The notes: a model not told the origin generated them from the letters alone. A stretch of DNA of 64,000 nt from Candidatus Odyssella thessalonicensis L13 (GCF_000190415.1 NZ_AEWF01000005.1:1-64000); one strand, 5' to 3'. Positions 1-9,284 are shown, numbered from the stretch's first letter. A program made the numbers and translations.

Positions 1-49
1 GCTTGCGCAAGTGGCAAGCAGGATAGCTGACCATTAATGGTGCGCAAGC
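1..49. other. Inverted repeat downstream of HU
   Basis: GCTTGCGCA at 1-9 is the exact reverse complement of TGCGCAAGC at 41-49. It lies just past the stop of the HU gene, so on the minus strand it could fold at the mRNA 3' end. No T-run follows within the window, so an intrinsic terminator is not established. Confidence 0.35.
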
Positions 50-77
50 TTATAGCGACTTAGAAGCCGCTTATCAC

Positions 78-350
78 TTAGTTTACCGCGTCTTTAAGCG
101 CTTTACCGGCAGAAAAGGATGGGGCCTTGGAGGCAGCAATAGTAATCTCTTGTCCCGTTTGTGGGTTGCGTCCTTTACGAGCAGCTCTTTCAGTCACCTT
201 AAACTTACCAAAGCCTGGCAGATTAACTTCTTCCTTTTTTTTAAGGCTAGCTGTAACCGTTGCTAAGATAGCATCAAAAATTTGATTTACATTGCTCTGT
301 GGTAGATTGCATTGGTCAGAAACTGCTTTAATGAGATCAGTTTTATTCAT
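78..350 (-). CDS. hup: HU family DNA-binding protein
   Basis: A 90-aa histone-like nucleoid protein that binds and bends DNA as a dimer. It has the usual HU length and layout: an N-terminal helical dimerisation part starting MNKTDLIKAV, the GFGKF turn near residues 46-50, and the arm segment with RKGRNPQTGQEI near 58-69. The ATG at 350 follows an AGAGAGAACG stretch that can serve as a Shine-Dalgarno site. It is transcribed alone, away from the accessory genes. Nothing looks broken. Confidence 0.95.
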   Translation of the reverse strand: MNKTDLIKAVSDQCNLPQSNVNQIFDAILATVTASLKKKEEVNLPGFGKFKVTERAARKGRNPQTGQEITIAASKAPSFSAGKALKDAVN

Positions 351-594
351 GATCGTTCTCTCTTAGGTTGTAACTTTCTACAATTTATCAGAGATATGAG
401 AAACTGCAAAATGGTGTATTAATTTCAAGTATGCTTTTATATCATAATGCATGACAAAGTTACAAAATGAGCACGCAAAATGGAATATTCTTTTACCTTA
501 TTACCAAAGCAAGCGATTTGTTTAAAATTATTGTGTGTTGTTCTTCAAAATAAATAGCTAGTGAAGATATAGACAATTTGTTATATCTAAAAAT

Positions 595-634
595 AAAAAA
601 GCCTCGGATGCATGCAAGCAGAGGCAGGACCGAG
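595..634 (-). terminator. Candidate intrinsic terminator downstream of regulator 1
   Basis: Read on the minus strand, GCCTC (625-621) and GAGGC (605-601) pair around a 15-nt loop that itself contains GCATGC, and TTTTTT follows at 600-595. An outer CTCGG/CCGAG pair (634-630 with 607-603) can compete. A further hairpin CTACATT/AATGTAG sits at 637-653. The terminator would end the transcript of the regulator whose stop is at 888. The remaining 351-887 stretch holds the HU promoter region and no other gene that I can see. Confidence 0.5.
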
Positions 635-887
635 AGCTACATTTACAATGTAGTAGTATTTATTATTAATGCCAAACTTTATTTATTGTCCTGAGACAAT
701 TAATCACCTGGAGAGTATGTTATCAAGTGATCGCTTTTACACTTATATTACTCTGGCAGTAAGTGCTGCAATAGCTGAAAGTTGGGTTGGATCATCGTTT
801 AAGCTTTCTGCAATCAGCTTCCATTATATTATTTAGATACTTGTTGTGGCGATGCTTAGCTGCCGCACGACAGCGCCCTTCCTCCTT

Positions 888-3800
888 TCAGAGCATTAGC
901 TGAAGTTTATGGATTTTTGCTAAATGTGGAGAGTTCTCAGGAAAGTAATTATTGATTATCTGTCGTGCTTGGCTTAAATAGTTGTTTGCTTGTTGTTTAT
1001 ATATTTTTGATTGTTGTATATCATCTTGCTTTTCAATTATGCTTGCTCGCGTTATATATACTTCAGATAATCCTTCAAGAGCCTTATAAATATTGGGATG
1101 TTTACTTTTTCTATAGATGGCGAGCGCTTCATTAAAGTAAGACTCAGCTAATTCCATATTGCCGCTTAATAAGTAAAAGTGACCTACTAAGAGCAGAGCA
1201 TTTGCTGCCTCTATATGTTCAGAGCCGTAATGTATCTTATAACGGTGAAGGCTTTGGCACAGAAGTTTTTCTGCTTTATCAAATTCTTTTAAGCGACTAT
1301 AAGCTTCTCCTAAATATAAACATACCCAAGCATATTCAATATGATCTTGAGGATAAAACTTTTTATGGATAGCATAACTCTTTTCTAGTAACTTTTTGGC
1401 TTCTGAGTAATTACCTAAGTTTATATGAACCTTTCCCAGATATGCTAAAGTCCAACCAATATCAATGTGATCTTGAGGTAATACACTTTGATAAATAGCA
1501 AGGCTTTGCTCAGTAAAATCTTTAGCTTTTAAACCATATCCCATTTCTCTATTAAGTGTTCCCAGATGCGCTAGAATGCGAGCAATACGAAGATGGTCTT
1601 TAGAGACATAAGCTTTATAGATCTTAAGGCTGCTTTCTAATAAATCTATAGCTTTACTATAAGCGCCAATATCTCTATAAACGGTGCCCAAATATAAAAG
1701 GGCTCTTGCTTTGCCAATATAATTTTTAGAACCGTTATGCTTATAAATTAGCAAGCTTTGCTCTAAGACATCCTTTGCTTTATCATAAATGCCTAAGAGC
1801 CTATAAACATCCCCTAGATTGAGAAGAGCCCAAGCTAGCTCGTTGCTGTTTTCCAATTCATGCTCTTTATAAAGAGAAATACTCTTCTCAAAAACTTCTT
1901 TTGCCTCCTTGCGGTCTCCTACTGCTTTAATACAAAGGCCTAGATAGCTTAAAATTCTTACTTCTAACTCATAATCGGATATCGGATTACCTTTCATGTT
2001 CTTGTGAGCTTTTGCTAAGAGATCTCTTGCTTTTTCATAATAGCTTAGACAATAGTAAGCGAATCCTAAACTGCTCTCTATTAAAGTCTTCATATGCTTT
2101 GTTAATAAACTTGTATGCATTAATAGAGATTCACAATGAGGAAGCAGGGATTTTATTCGTTCTAAATCATCCTTCTTTACTGCGTCGTAGACTGTCCTTT
2201 CCAAAATAGATACAATTCTCCGCAATTGCTGCTTATCCTTTGCCAATCCTAAAGCCTGAGATAGATAAGCAAGAGAAATCGCCTGCAAACTACGGTGGAT
2301 CGAAATAGCTGGCTTAGATGAAAATACTTGCTCCTCTATAAGAGAATATTTATTTAAATGGTAAATAAAGTTATCAGCAACCTCTGAGTTTTTATATGCA
2401 ACTAATAGATCCTTTGGAATATTTTGTGAGTCAAGAAGGCTAATAAATAATAAAAGTTCACAAAAATCTTTATGAGTCTCTATTAAACGTTGCAGAGAGG
2501 TAGTGATTATACCATATCGAGTCTTAGTATACCCTCCAGCTTCTCTTAAAAGGGTTTCTTGCAGCTTAAGAAAATCTTTATTATTCTGAGCCATAGCGCC
2601 TAGGTACTTTTCATAAGAAATATTGGTAGCTTTTAAATAATAAGCTGCTACTGAAGTATCCAAAGGAAATGAAGGTATTTTTTCTAGAAACTTTCTTATG
2701 TCTTCTTTTTGGGCAAATGTAAAAGTATTAATCATTCCATTGCTCATAATTTTAAGGAAAAGAGCTAACTGTTGTCCCGGACTTAGCTCTTCAATATGAA
2801 TGACGTGGTTCACTTGGCTGTTATTCTGAATGTTATTGTCTCGAGTGGTTAAAATAATCTTCCCTCTTCCCCAAGCACTAGCATCCTGTGGAAAATAATC
2901 TTGGATTTCCGTAAAAAGACCCACATTATCATAGATCAACAGCCAGCCCGGTTGAGCTTTCAACCTCTCCTTTATAAATGAAAGTACTTTCTCTTCCTTT
3001 TCAGCACATTGCTTCATACTTTGAATACTTCTCAATACTCTTTGATGTTCTTCTGTAAATGCTAGCGCCTGTGCCATATTCTCTAGAGACTGTATAAGGC
3101 TTATCTTGGTTTCTGCATTAATTTCCCATGCAATAGAATATTGATGATGTTGAGCATGTTGCCGAGCAAGCGTTGTTTTTCCAGCGCCCCCAATTCCGAC
3201 CAAAGCCACTGTTTGTATATCTTCCTCTCCCTTAAATCCATCTCTAATCTGCTTTAGCAAGATTGGCCGCTGTAGAAAGGCTCTCTCAGCGGGAAGAGGT
3301 AATAAGGATCGAACAAAAGGAATTCTTGAGCCTTCTAAAAGAAAAGCGGTTCTGCTGGATTGTAAGGAACTAAACAGAGATAGGCATAAATACGCCAAGC
3401 AAGTACAGATAATTGTTCCTATAATTACCCATCTCCTTCTCTCTTTTAAAAAATTTTTCAAGCTTATATAGGTAGGATTCTTTCCAGGAGCAAAGGAATT
3501 TATGGCATTTTTACCTTTATCATCCAGTATGAGGGGGAAAAAGCAGAGACGCTGGACTTTTTCTTTAAAGGAAGCAATAATGTTTTTCAAATTGATTTCA
3601 GGAAAGATCCTTTCTAAAATTGCGAAAAATAAATAATAATGGTTATCGTAATCTTGCGCCTTCAGAGGGATAATTTTAAAGGGTTCTTCCAATTCTTCCT
3701 CATTTTCTTGCTCTTGCAGCGAAAGAAATAGAAATTTAGATGAAGGTTTCCTCGTTTCTTCTATAAACTGTGCAGTTTTTAACCCTTTTTGTCCTTCATT

Positions 3801-4340
3801 TTCTTTTAGAATTTTTACTAACGAATTAGTGAAGGCAAAAATAATGCAATCCGCCTGGTGAGAAAGGTCGGCCCTTATATTCTTTCTTATAACTTTGATT
3901 ATATTGGTCCCCAGTAATTCCAATTGATATATAATTTGTTCAATAAGAGGAGAGTTATCCTCCTCTGTTCTTATATGAACAATTTTAGGTCCACATATTC
4001 TACTTATGAAAAGATCCGAAATCTCTTTAAGCGTTCTTTCAAAGTCTTTAGCAATTAATAGGTTCAGATAATGAGTCTGTAAAAAGATAAAATCGTCTGA
4101 TTTTTCTATAAAATCTCTTATGCTTTCTTGTGAATGATATCCTAATTTCTGCATAATATTTCGGATATGAGTTTCCACGGTTCTGGGAGTGATTGATAAA
4201 AGGGAGGCTATTTTCTTAGAGGTCCGGCCATAAACCAGACAAGAGACTATATCAATTTCTCGGGCAGTCAGGGTGATACCATTGACCGTTTTTATAGTAT
4301 CCCATAATAATGTTTTTTGGAGGAGGTATTTTACTGTCAT
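888..4340 (-). CDS. LuxR-type HTH / NB-ARC NTPase / TPR regulator, membrane-anchored (lasso locus 1)
   Basis: An 1150-aa STAND-class regulator. Residues 21-82 form a LuxR/GerE helix-turn-helix (LTAREIDIVSCL, then SITPRTVETHIRNIMQKLG). Residues 85-290 have no family I recognise. One membrane span is near 303-325. An NB-ARC-type NTPase follows, with P-loop VGIGGAGKTT (381-390), Walker B WLLIYDN (466-472), TTRD near 498 and a FPLDTSVAAYYL segment. TPR repeats run from about 760 to the end, with the NLGDVYRLLG / YLGTVYRDIG pattern. The protein would bind DNA with its N-terminus while anchored in the membrane, and the TPR part would sense a ligand (inference). It is divergent from the lasso operon, whose precursor starts 410 bp away, and it has a close paralogue at 44505-47966. 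The start is the ATG at 4340, which leads directly into the HTH. Confidence 0.88.
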   Translation of the reverse strand: MTVKYLLQKTLLWDTIKTVNGITLTAREIDIVSCLVYGRTSKKIASLLSITPRTVETHIRNIMQKLGYHSQESIRDFIEKSDDFIFLQTHYLNLLIAKDFERTLKEISDLFISRICGPKIVHIRTEEDNSPLIEQIIYQLELLGTNIIKVIRKNIRADLSHQADCIIFAFTNSLVKILKENEGQKGLKTAQFIEETRKPSSKFLFLSLQEQENEEELEEPFKIIPLKAQDYDNHYYLFFAILERIFPEINLKNIIASFKEKVQRLCFFPLILDDKGKNAINSFAPGKNPTYISLKNFLKERRRWVIIGTIICTCLAYLCLSLFSSLQSSRTAFLLEGSRIPFVRSLLPLPAERAFLQRPILLKQIRDGFKGEEDIQTVALVGIGGAGKTTLARQHAQHHQYSIAWEINAETKISLIQSLENMAQALAFTEEHQRVLRSIQSMKQCAEKEEKVLSFIKERLKAQPGWLLIYDNVGLFTEIQDYFPQDASAWGRGKIILTTRDNNIQNNSQVNHVIHIEELSPGQQLALFLKIMSNGMINTFTFAQKEDIRKFLEKIPSFPLDTSVAAYYLKATNISYEKYLGAMAQNNKDFLKLQETLLREAGGYTKTRYGIITTSLQRLIETHKDFCELLLFISLLDSQNIPKDLLVAYKNSEVADNFIYHLNKYSLIEEQVFSSKPAISIHRSLQAISLAYLSQALGLAKDKQQLRRIVSILERTVYDAVKKDDLERIKSLLPHCESLLMHTSLLTKHMKTLIESSLGFAYYCLSYYEKARDLLAKAHKNMKGNPISDYELEVRILSYLGLCIKAVGDRKEAKEVFEKSISLYKEHELENSNELAWALLNLGDVYRLLGIYDKAKDVLEQSLLIYKHNGSKNYIGKARALLYLGTVYRDIGAYSKAIDLLESSLKIYKAYVSKDHLRIARILAHLGTLNREMGYGLKAKDFTEQSLAIYQSVLPQDHIDIGWTLAYLGKVHINLGNYSEAKKLLEKSYAIHKKFYPQDHIEYAWVCLYLGEAYSRLKEFDKAEKLLCQSLHRYKIHYGSEHIEAANALLLVGHFYLLSGNMELAESYFNEALAIYRKSKHPNIYKALEGLSEVYITRASIIEKQDDIQQSKIYKQQANNYLSQARQIINNYFPENSPHLAKIHKLQLML

Positions 4341-4615
4341 ACGTTAAGTGCTCACTTAGGGGCTAATTCTTCAAAAGGATATCATTGCTGTAGAATGGAT
4401 AACAAAAATTGCTCTACTTCTCTAAGTAAAACATCTACGTATTTTTTCGGTATATCTCAGCTAGCGTTAGTTCATGAATAGATGGATTAATTTTCTTAGA
4501 AGGTTGTTTTAATGCCTACAGATTAGCCCGTGGTCAATATATCACTCTTATCTTTCAATACTCTGGACTTATTTATTTTGACCGCTTCTTTGTAAATCTT
4601 TTTCCTCTGTAATTT

Positions 4616-4630
4616 ATGTAAAATTTACAT
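4616..4630. promoter_or_regulatory. Perfect palindrome between regulator 1 and the lasso operon
   Basis: ATGTAAAATTTACAT is a perfect 7+1+7 dyad, 121 bp upstream of the lasso precursor start and inside the 410-bp divergent intergenic region. It is a plausible operator for the LuxR-type protein. I do not see the same sequence in the equivalent gap of locus 2, so the assignment is an inference. Confidence 0.4.
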
Positions 4631-4750
4631 GTTTCCTATTTATACGTGTTTTTTGTCGATAGAAGATCTCCAGAAGAGTAATTTAGGGTCAAATTGTCTT
4701 CCACATACAGTGAAGACAAATTAATAATCCAAATTAAGGAGAACACATAA

Positions 4751-4924
4751 ATGAAATACTTAAAGAAATCTATAATGGTAAAAAGTTTTTTCAATAAATT
4801 AGATAAAAACGAACACGCAGGCCTTATAAATATATCTCAGTCTGCATCAACTATCACTGCTGGAGGTTGTGGAGCGAAATTTGAGCAAGGCGGAGTGACC
4901 TCATTGCAAAAGTTTGATGCCTAA
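4751..4924 (+). CDS. Lasso peptide precursor (locus 1)
   Basis: A 57-aa peptide just upstream of lasso B, C and D genes. The start is the ATG at 4751, preceded by a strong AAGGAG site near 4736-4741. The leader is residues 1-37, ending T-I-T-A, with the threonine at position -2 that lasso peptidases usually need. The predicted core is residues 38-57, GGCGAKFEQGGVTSLQKFDA. Gly1 and Glu8 give an 8-residue macrolactam ring with a 12-residue tail. One Cys lies inside the ring (position 3). The core sequence is not one I recognise. The cut site and ring are predicted from the pattern only. Confidence 0.85.
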   Translation: MKYLKKSIMVKSFFNKLDKNEHAGLINISQSASTITAGGCGAKFEQGGVTSLQKFDA

Positions 4925-4947
4925 ACTATCAGCTTGAAGTGAAGAAT

Positions 4948-4986
4948 GGTTCTGTCACATCTGTTAAGAAAGTATGTGACAGAACC
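4948..4986 (+). promoter_or_regulatory. 13-bp hairpin between lasso precursor and peptidase genes
   Basis: GGTTCTGTCACAT (4948-4960) and ATGTGACAGAACC (4974-4986) are perfect reverse complements with a 13-nt loop, starting 24 nt past the precursor stop. No T-run follows, so it is more likely a 3'-end stabiliser or partial attenuator, giving more precursor than enzyme, than a full terminator. It overlaps the upstream ATG at 4946, which is why I prefer the start at 5018 for the next gene. Confidence 0.65.
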
Positions 4987-5017
4987 GATTAAACGATTCT
5001 TAAAGTACCAAATTAAA

Positions 5018-5725
5018 ATGATATATTACTCGCTTTCTCCTCATATTTATATCACCCAATTTCGTGATCAAGTTATTGTGCTCGATACCAAGAAAGATAA
5101 GTACACTATATGCTCTTCAGTCTTTGCTGATGTTTTATTAAAAGTTGTACACAATCAAGAGCTTGAGGAATCGGATCAAAATTATCTAAATATATTGCTT
5201 AGCGAGAGAATCGTGCACCCTCAAAAGATACCGTACTCTTTCTATACAGACTGTAAGTCAGAGTCTGCCGGCGTTTCCAATATTGATTGGCGTCTACCAT
5301 TGAATGAAGAAAAATTACCCTTAAGCTTTTCTGTTCTTAACGCTTTAAGGCATTTAATCAAAGTTAACTTTTATATCAAGTTCTTGGGGTTTTATCAAAC
5401 GATCCTCCTTATTAAAAAAGCCTCTAAGAAGAAGAGTGACTACTTCATTCCAAGCGAAGCAGATTTAAAGCATTTAGCCAATATAGTCAATAAAGCTTGC
5501 CTTATTTATCCTAGCCGAACCAAATGCCTGGAATGGGCTATAACGTATGTTTTAATGGCCTTGCAAAAAAGGTGGAAATGCAACTTAGAGATCGGAGTGC
5601 AGAATTATCCTTTCATGGCCCATGCGTGGGTAGAATGCGATGCTAAGGTAGTGATGGACTCCCAAGAAATTAGGGAGGGCCTTGGGATTATTCTTAATGA
5701 ACCTTTTAGAAAGGAAAAAGTATGA
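5018..5725 (+). CDS. Lasso peptide biosynthesis B protein (RRE plus leader peptidase)
   Basis: Cuts the leader off the precursor. Using the start at 5018 (235 aa), residues 7-35 (HIYITQFRD, then VLDTKKDKYTI) resemble the PqqD-like leader-recognition domain. The C-terminal half is a transglutaminase-like cysteine protease with candidate catalytic Cys170 (SRTKCLEWA), His202 (FMAHAWVE) and Asp214. The reading frame is open up to an ATG at 4946, but that start lies in the 13-bp hairpin. The paralogue at 42993-43739 begins at the residue equivalent to 5018. No clear Shine-Dalgarno precedes 5018, so translation may be coupled. The stop overlaps the next start as ATGA. The fused RRE-peptidase form is typical of proteobacterial lasso loci. 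Confidence 0.88.
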   Translation: MIYYSLSPHIYITQFRDQVIVLDTKKDKYTICSSVFADVLLKVVHNQELEESDQNYLNILLSERIVHPQKIPYSFYTDCKSESAGVSNIDWRLPLNEEKLPLSFSVLNALRHLIKVNFYIKFLGFYQTILLIKKASKKKSDYFIPSEADLKHLANIVNKACLIYPSRTKCLEWAITYVLMALQKRWKCNLEIGVQNYPFMAHAWVECDAKVVMDSQEIREGLGIILNEPFRKEKV

Positions 5726-7506
5726 TTTACCTTGGTTTTTGGAGCCAACAGAATGCTGAGGGTAAAGGGTCTGAGTTAATATCTATCCTTCAACAGCATA
5801 TAGATGACCAACCATCTTGTATGGTTAAAAAGAATTTAACCCTTGTCTATGGTAAGCAGCACATTGAGCAAGACACAGATCAAGTTTGGGAAAGTGATTC
5901 AGCCGTCCTAATAGGGCGTATTTTTGAAAGAGATCATTGTGCTATTATTACTTCTCAAGAGTTTGGAGTTTTATCCCAAGAGCTTAAGCAGGATTTGCCC
6001 CAAAAAATGTGGGGTAAATATGTTTACTGGTATATTGATGTTGCTAACAAGCTAAATGTCATGGTGGATCCTACAGGGCAGCTTTCTTGTTTTTATTATG
6101 CTTTACCTGGAGGTGATCTAATTTTCTCATCACATATTGAGCTTATTCAGCAATATATATCGTCTCCTCTTGAACGCAACTGGCATTATCTATGTTCTTA
6201 CCTTTTTTATGGAAACAGTAGCGCGATTCAAACTTCTTTTAAGGGGGTGGAAGAAGTCCCACCCGGTTGTTCTCTAACAGCTACTCCTTATAGTCGTGCG
6301 ATACAACCCTTTTGGAATCCTTTTGCTACGCATAGTTCAATGATGCTGACTTCAACTGATGCTGTGGATGTTTTACAATCGGTACTCAAGCCCCTGATTG
6401 AACCTTACAAGAACGTATGTGTGAGTCTTTCAGGTGGATTAGACTCTACAGCTTTAGTGTTTTGTTTAAGCAAAATTGTTAGGCCTGATCAGAAACTCTC
6501 AGCTTTTAACTACTTTGATTCAACTATTCAATCATCGAACGAGCTAACTTATGCACGAAAAGTGTGTGAGGAGGTTGGTATTAATCTTACAGAAATTGAT
6601 ACCTCTCAAGTTTTACCTTTTGATCCCTATGTAGTAGATCAAGGATTAAAGATCAACAAGCCTTTTTCTGGCTGCATCAGTGCAGCTTTAATTAATGAAG
6701 TGTCCCATTATCTTCCATCCCGGGACTCATGTATTCTACTGAGTGGACATGGTAGTGATCACATTTTTATGCGCCCACCCACAAGAAAGTGTATTGCCGA
6801 TTATTGGCTAACCCATGGTACGAAAGGTTTACTGGACAAGGTTAAAGAAGTCACTCATTTTTATAGGGACTCTTTAACGCCCATCCTAGTACAAAATATG
6901 GTAAACCTTGCAAATTACCTTGCAGCAAGAAAACCTAAAAAACGAGAAAATCCACAAGACAAGTCTCCCTATTGGTTTAATCATCAAATAAACCGGCATA
7001 GGACAAGTGAGTTTATTCATCCTGCTTATCAAGATATTTCATCACGGATTCTTCCAGGAAAATACGATCAAATCGATGCTCTATTTGAAGGGCTAGCCTC
7101 GGTACAGGTAAGGGCCAATACTTGTTATCTTGAACAATATCCGTTCTTTTGTGAGCCTGTGGTTAATTTTGCTCTCTCATTCCCAACATACGATTTATTC
7201 CAAAAAGGGTACGATCGTTATCCATTACGCCATTCCGTTAACACACGCTTTAAAACTGATACTGTATGGAGACGAGATAAATGCCAAACAACTGGAACTC
7301 TACAACTCGGTGTGAAGAGAAACATCGAGTTTGTTATGGAGCTCTGTTTAGAAGGCGAAATGGTTAAACAAGGCTTTGTAGATAAAGATGGTTTATATCA
7401 TACGATCTCACTCATAAGTAATGGAGATAATATTCATCTATGGCCGTTTATCCAGATTTGCTCTATTGAGATGTTCCTTAAAATATGGTCAGACAAATTA
7501 ATATGA
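5722..7506 (+). CDS. Lasso cyclase, asparagine-synthetase-like (C protein)
   Basis: 594 aa, the expected length for lasso macrolactam synthetases. It should adenylate the Glu8 side chain of the core and join it to Gly1. The N-terminal half is a degenerate glutaminase fold (MIYLGFW, lacking the Cys2 nucleophile). The synthetase half carries the pyrophosphate-binding SGGLDS at residues 237-242. The segment LSGHGSDHIF and the C-terminal RRDKCQTTG are shared with the paralogue at 41197-42993. It overlaps the B gene by 4 nt and the D gene by 22 nt, as in a translationally coupled operon. Confidence 0.92.
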   Translation: MIYLGFWSQQNAEGKGSELISILQQHIDDQPSCMVKKNLTLVYGKQHIEQDTDQVWESDSAVLIGRIFERDHCAIITSQEFGVLSQELKQDLPQKMWGKYVYWYIDVANKLNVMVDPTGQLSCFYYALPGGDLIFSSHIELIQQYISSPLERNWHYLCSYLFYGNSSAIQTSFKGVEEVPPGCSLTATPYSRAIQPFWNPFATHSSMMLTSTDAVDVLQSVLKPLIEPYKNVCVSLSGGLDSTALVFCLSKIVRPDQKLSAFNYFDSTIQSSNELTYARKVCEEVGINLTEIDTSQVLPFDPYVVDQGLKINKPFSGCISAALINEVSHYLPSRDSCILLSGHGSDHIFMRPPTRKCIADYWLTHGTKGLLDKVKEVTHFYRDSLTPILVQNMVNLANYLAARKPKKRENPQDKSPYWFNHQINRHRTSEFIHPAYQDISSRILPGKYDQIDALFEGLASVQVRANTCYLEQYPFFCEPVVNFALSFPTYDLFQKGYDRYPLRHSVNTRFKTDTVWRRDKCQTTGTLQLGVKRNIEFVMELCLEGEMVKQGFVDKDGLYHTISLISNGDNIHLWPFIQICSIEMFLKIWSDKLI

Positions 7507-9218
7507 GAAGTGAGTCGATTGACATGAGAGATTATAAGTATCTTAAGGACATCTTTATGCAAGCCCTGTCAGATCATTCCATGCGATGGAGTTTTATTGG
7601 TTCTGCGTGCTTCTTATTAATCGGCATTCTCACCAGCTTAACTCTTCCTCTCTTACTTAAATACATTATGGAAAGCCTTTCTAAGAATGATACAGGGATG
7701 TGGATGTCATGGCTACTTTTGAGTTATGGTGTCCTATGGATGCTAAGTCAGCTCACGCAACATATTCGCTCTTTCTTAGCCTCTCGCTTGGAGCAGCGTG
7801 TAACATTTTTACTTGGTAGTAAGGTCTTGGCTCATCTTTACAGCTTATCTCATCAGTACTTTATTAATCAGAAGCCAGGAGCCTTAGCCAATATTATTCG
7901 CCGAGCACAAAGAAATGTTCCCAGTGTCATGTTGGGTTTATTCTTTTATATTTTACCAACCTTCGTAGAATTTATATGTGTAATCGGTGGTATTATGATC
8001 TTCTATTCACTTTTCTATGTTAGTATTCTTACGTGTGTATTGGCGAGCTTTTTTGTGTATGCGCTACTTTCCATTAAGCCTATAATAAAGCTACGCGAAC
8101 ACGCTAATAACATCGATCGTGAAGTAGACGGGGTAGTAACAGACTGGATTTCCAACTATGAAGCTATCAAAACGTTTGGTAGACAGGATCTTGCTATTAG
8201 CGTTTGTAATACCGAGCTCAAGAAGAGAGAAGAAGCTGAGATAGGTTTTATTCAGCGATACACATGTGTTCAAATAGGACAATCATTTACCTTAGGAATT
8301 GGTTTATCGATATTAACCTATTATGTCGGTATTGGTGTACGTAATGGCGCACTCACTGCGGGTGACTTTGTTCTTTTTAATGGTTATATGCTGCAATTAG
8401 TAGGGCCGATCGGTATTTTAGGGCATCTCATACAAGACATAAAAAAAGCCCTAATTGACATGAAAGGAGTATTTGAAACCCTATCAACACCCAGCAATAT
8501 CCAAGAAATAAAGAATCCTGTTATACTCACAGGATCATCATTTTCTGTGGAATTTCGCAATGTTTCTTTCCGATACGATAATCGCCTTATTCTGAACCAA
8601 TTATCTTTTCGTGTTGAAGCTGGGCAAACAGCTATTATTACTGGTAAAACAGGTATTGGTAAATCAACTATTGCGAAACTATTACTACGTTTATACGACC
8701 CCCTAGAGGGAGAGATTCTGATTAATGATATCAACATTCAGAACATTGAACTTGCTTCTCTCTACAAAGCAGTGGGTTGGGTTCCTCAAGAAAGTTACCT
8801 ACTTAATGATACAATTATCAATAACATTAGATTTGTACGCCCTCATGCTATACGTGAAGATATTGTAGAAGTGGTAAAAAAGGCACATCTTGAACCACTG
8901 CTTTACAAGCTTCCTGATGGCCTGGATACCATGGTAGGGGATCGAGGCGTAAAACTCTCTGGGGGTGAAAAACAGCGTCTAGCCATTGCGCGCCTTTTTC
9001 TCAAGAATCCTGGTTTATGCATCTTTGATGAAAGCACGGCCTCTTTAGATAAAGAGACGGATGCCATTATTCAAAAAAACATTGAGCGATATCTACCTCA
9101 TGCCACCAAGATTATTATCACCCATCACCCTCACTGGGCTGATAAAGTAAACCAGATGGTTGTGCTAAATAAAAATTCCAGCAACTTTGTTATGCGTATT
9201 GTAAAGACAAAAAAATAA
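7485..9218 (+). CDS. Lasso peptide ABC exporter (D protein)
   Basis: 577-aa half-transporter with an N-terminal six-span exporter domain (residues about 35-330) and a C-terminal ATPase. Walker A GKTGIGKST is near 387-395, the signature LSGGEKQRLAIARL near 490-503, and Walker B LCIFDEST follows. It would export the mature lasso peptide and give self-immunity, as in other proteobacterial lasso loci. The start lies inside the cyclase gene, 22 nt before its stop. The same 22-nt overlap is found in locus 2, so the two loci share ancestry. Confidence 0.92.
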   Translation: MVRQINMRSESIDMRDYKYLKDIFMQALSDHSMRWSFIGSACFLLIGILTSLTLPLLLKYIMESLSKNDTGMWMSWLLLSYGVLWMLSQLTQHIRSFLASRLEQRVTFLLGSKVLAHLYSLSHQYFINQKPGALANIIRRAQRNVPSVMLGLFFYILPTFVEFICVIGGIMIFYSLFYVSILTCVLASFFVYALLSIKPIIKLREHANNIDREVDGVVTDWISNYEAIKTFGRQDLAISVCNTELKKREEAEIGFIQRYTCVQIGQSFTLGIGLSILTYYVGIGVRNGALTAGDFVLFNGYMLQLVGPIGILGHLIQDIKKALIDMKGVFETLSTPSNIQEIKNPVILTGSSFSVEFRNVSFRYDNRLILNQLSFRVEAGQTAIITGKTGIGKSTIAKLLLRLYDPLEGEILINDINIQNIELASLYKAVGWVPQESYLLNDTIINNIRFVRPHAIREDIVEVVKKAHLEPLLYKLPDGLDTMVGDRGVKLSGGEKQRLAIARLFLKNPGLCIFDESTASLDKETDAIIQKNIERYLPHATKIIITHHPHWADKVNQMVVLNKNSSNFVMRIVKTKK

Positions 9219-9220
9219 GA

Positions 9221-9284
9221 TTTTGGTTTTTGCGCCAAAAGCTATAGCTCTATAAGATTACTTTCATTGACTTTTGGCTTTTAT
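9221..9284 (+). terminator. Candidate terminator after lasso operon 1
   Basis: Directly after the exporter stop, TTTTGG/CCAAAA (9221-9226 with 9235-9240) forms a short hairpin. GCCAAAAG (9234-9241) can instead pair with CTTTTGGC (9271-9278), followed by TTTTATATAT. Either could end the lasso transcript. The strength cannot be judged by eye. Confidence 0.4.

Noticed and set aside
4946..5017. A 24-residue N-terminal extension of the locus 1 lasso peptidase
   Set aside because: It is encoded mostly by the 13-bp inverted repeat and has no match in the locus 2 protein; the start at 5018 fits the paralogue better, though it lacks a clear ribosome site.
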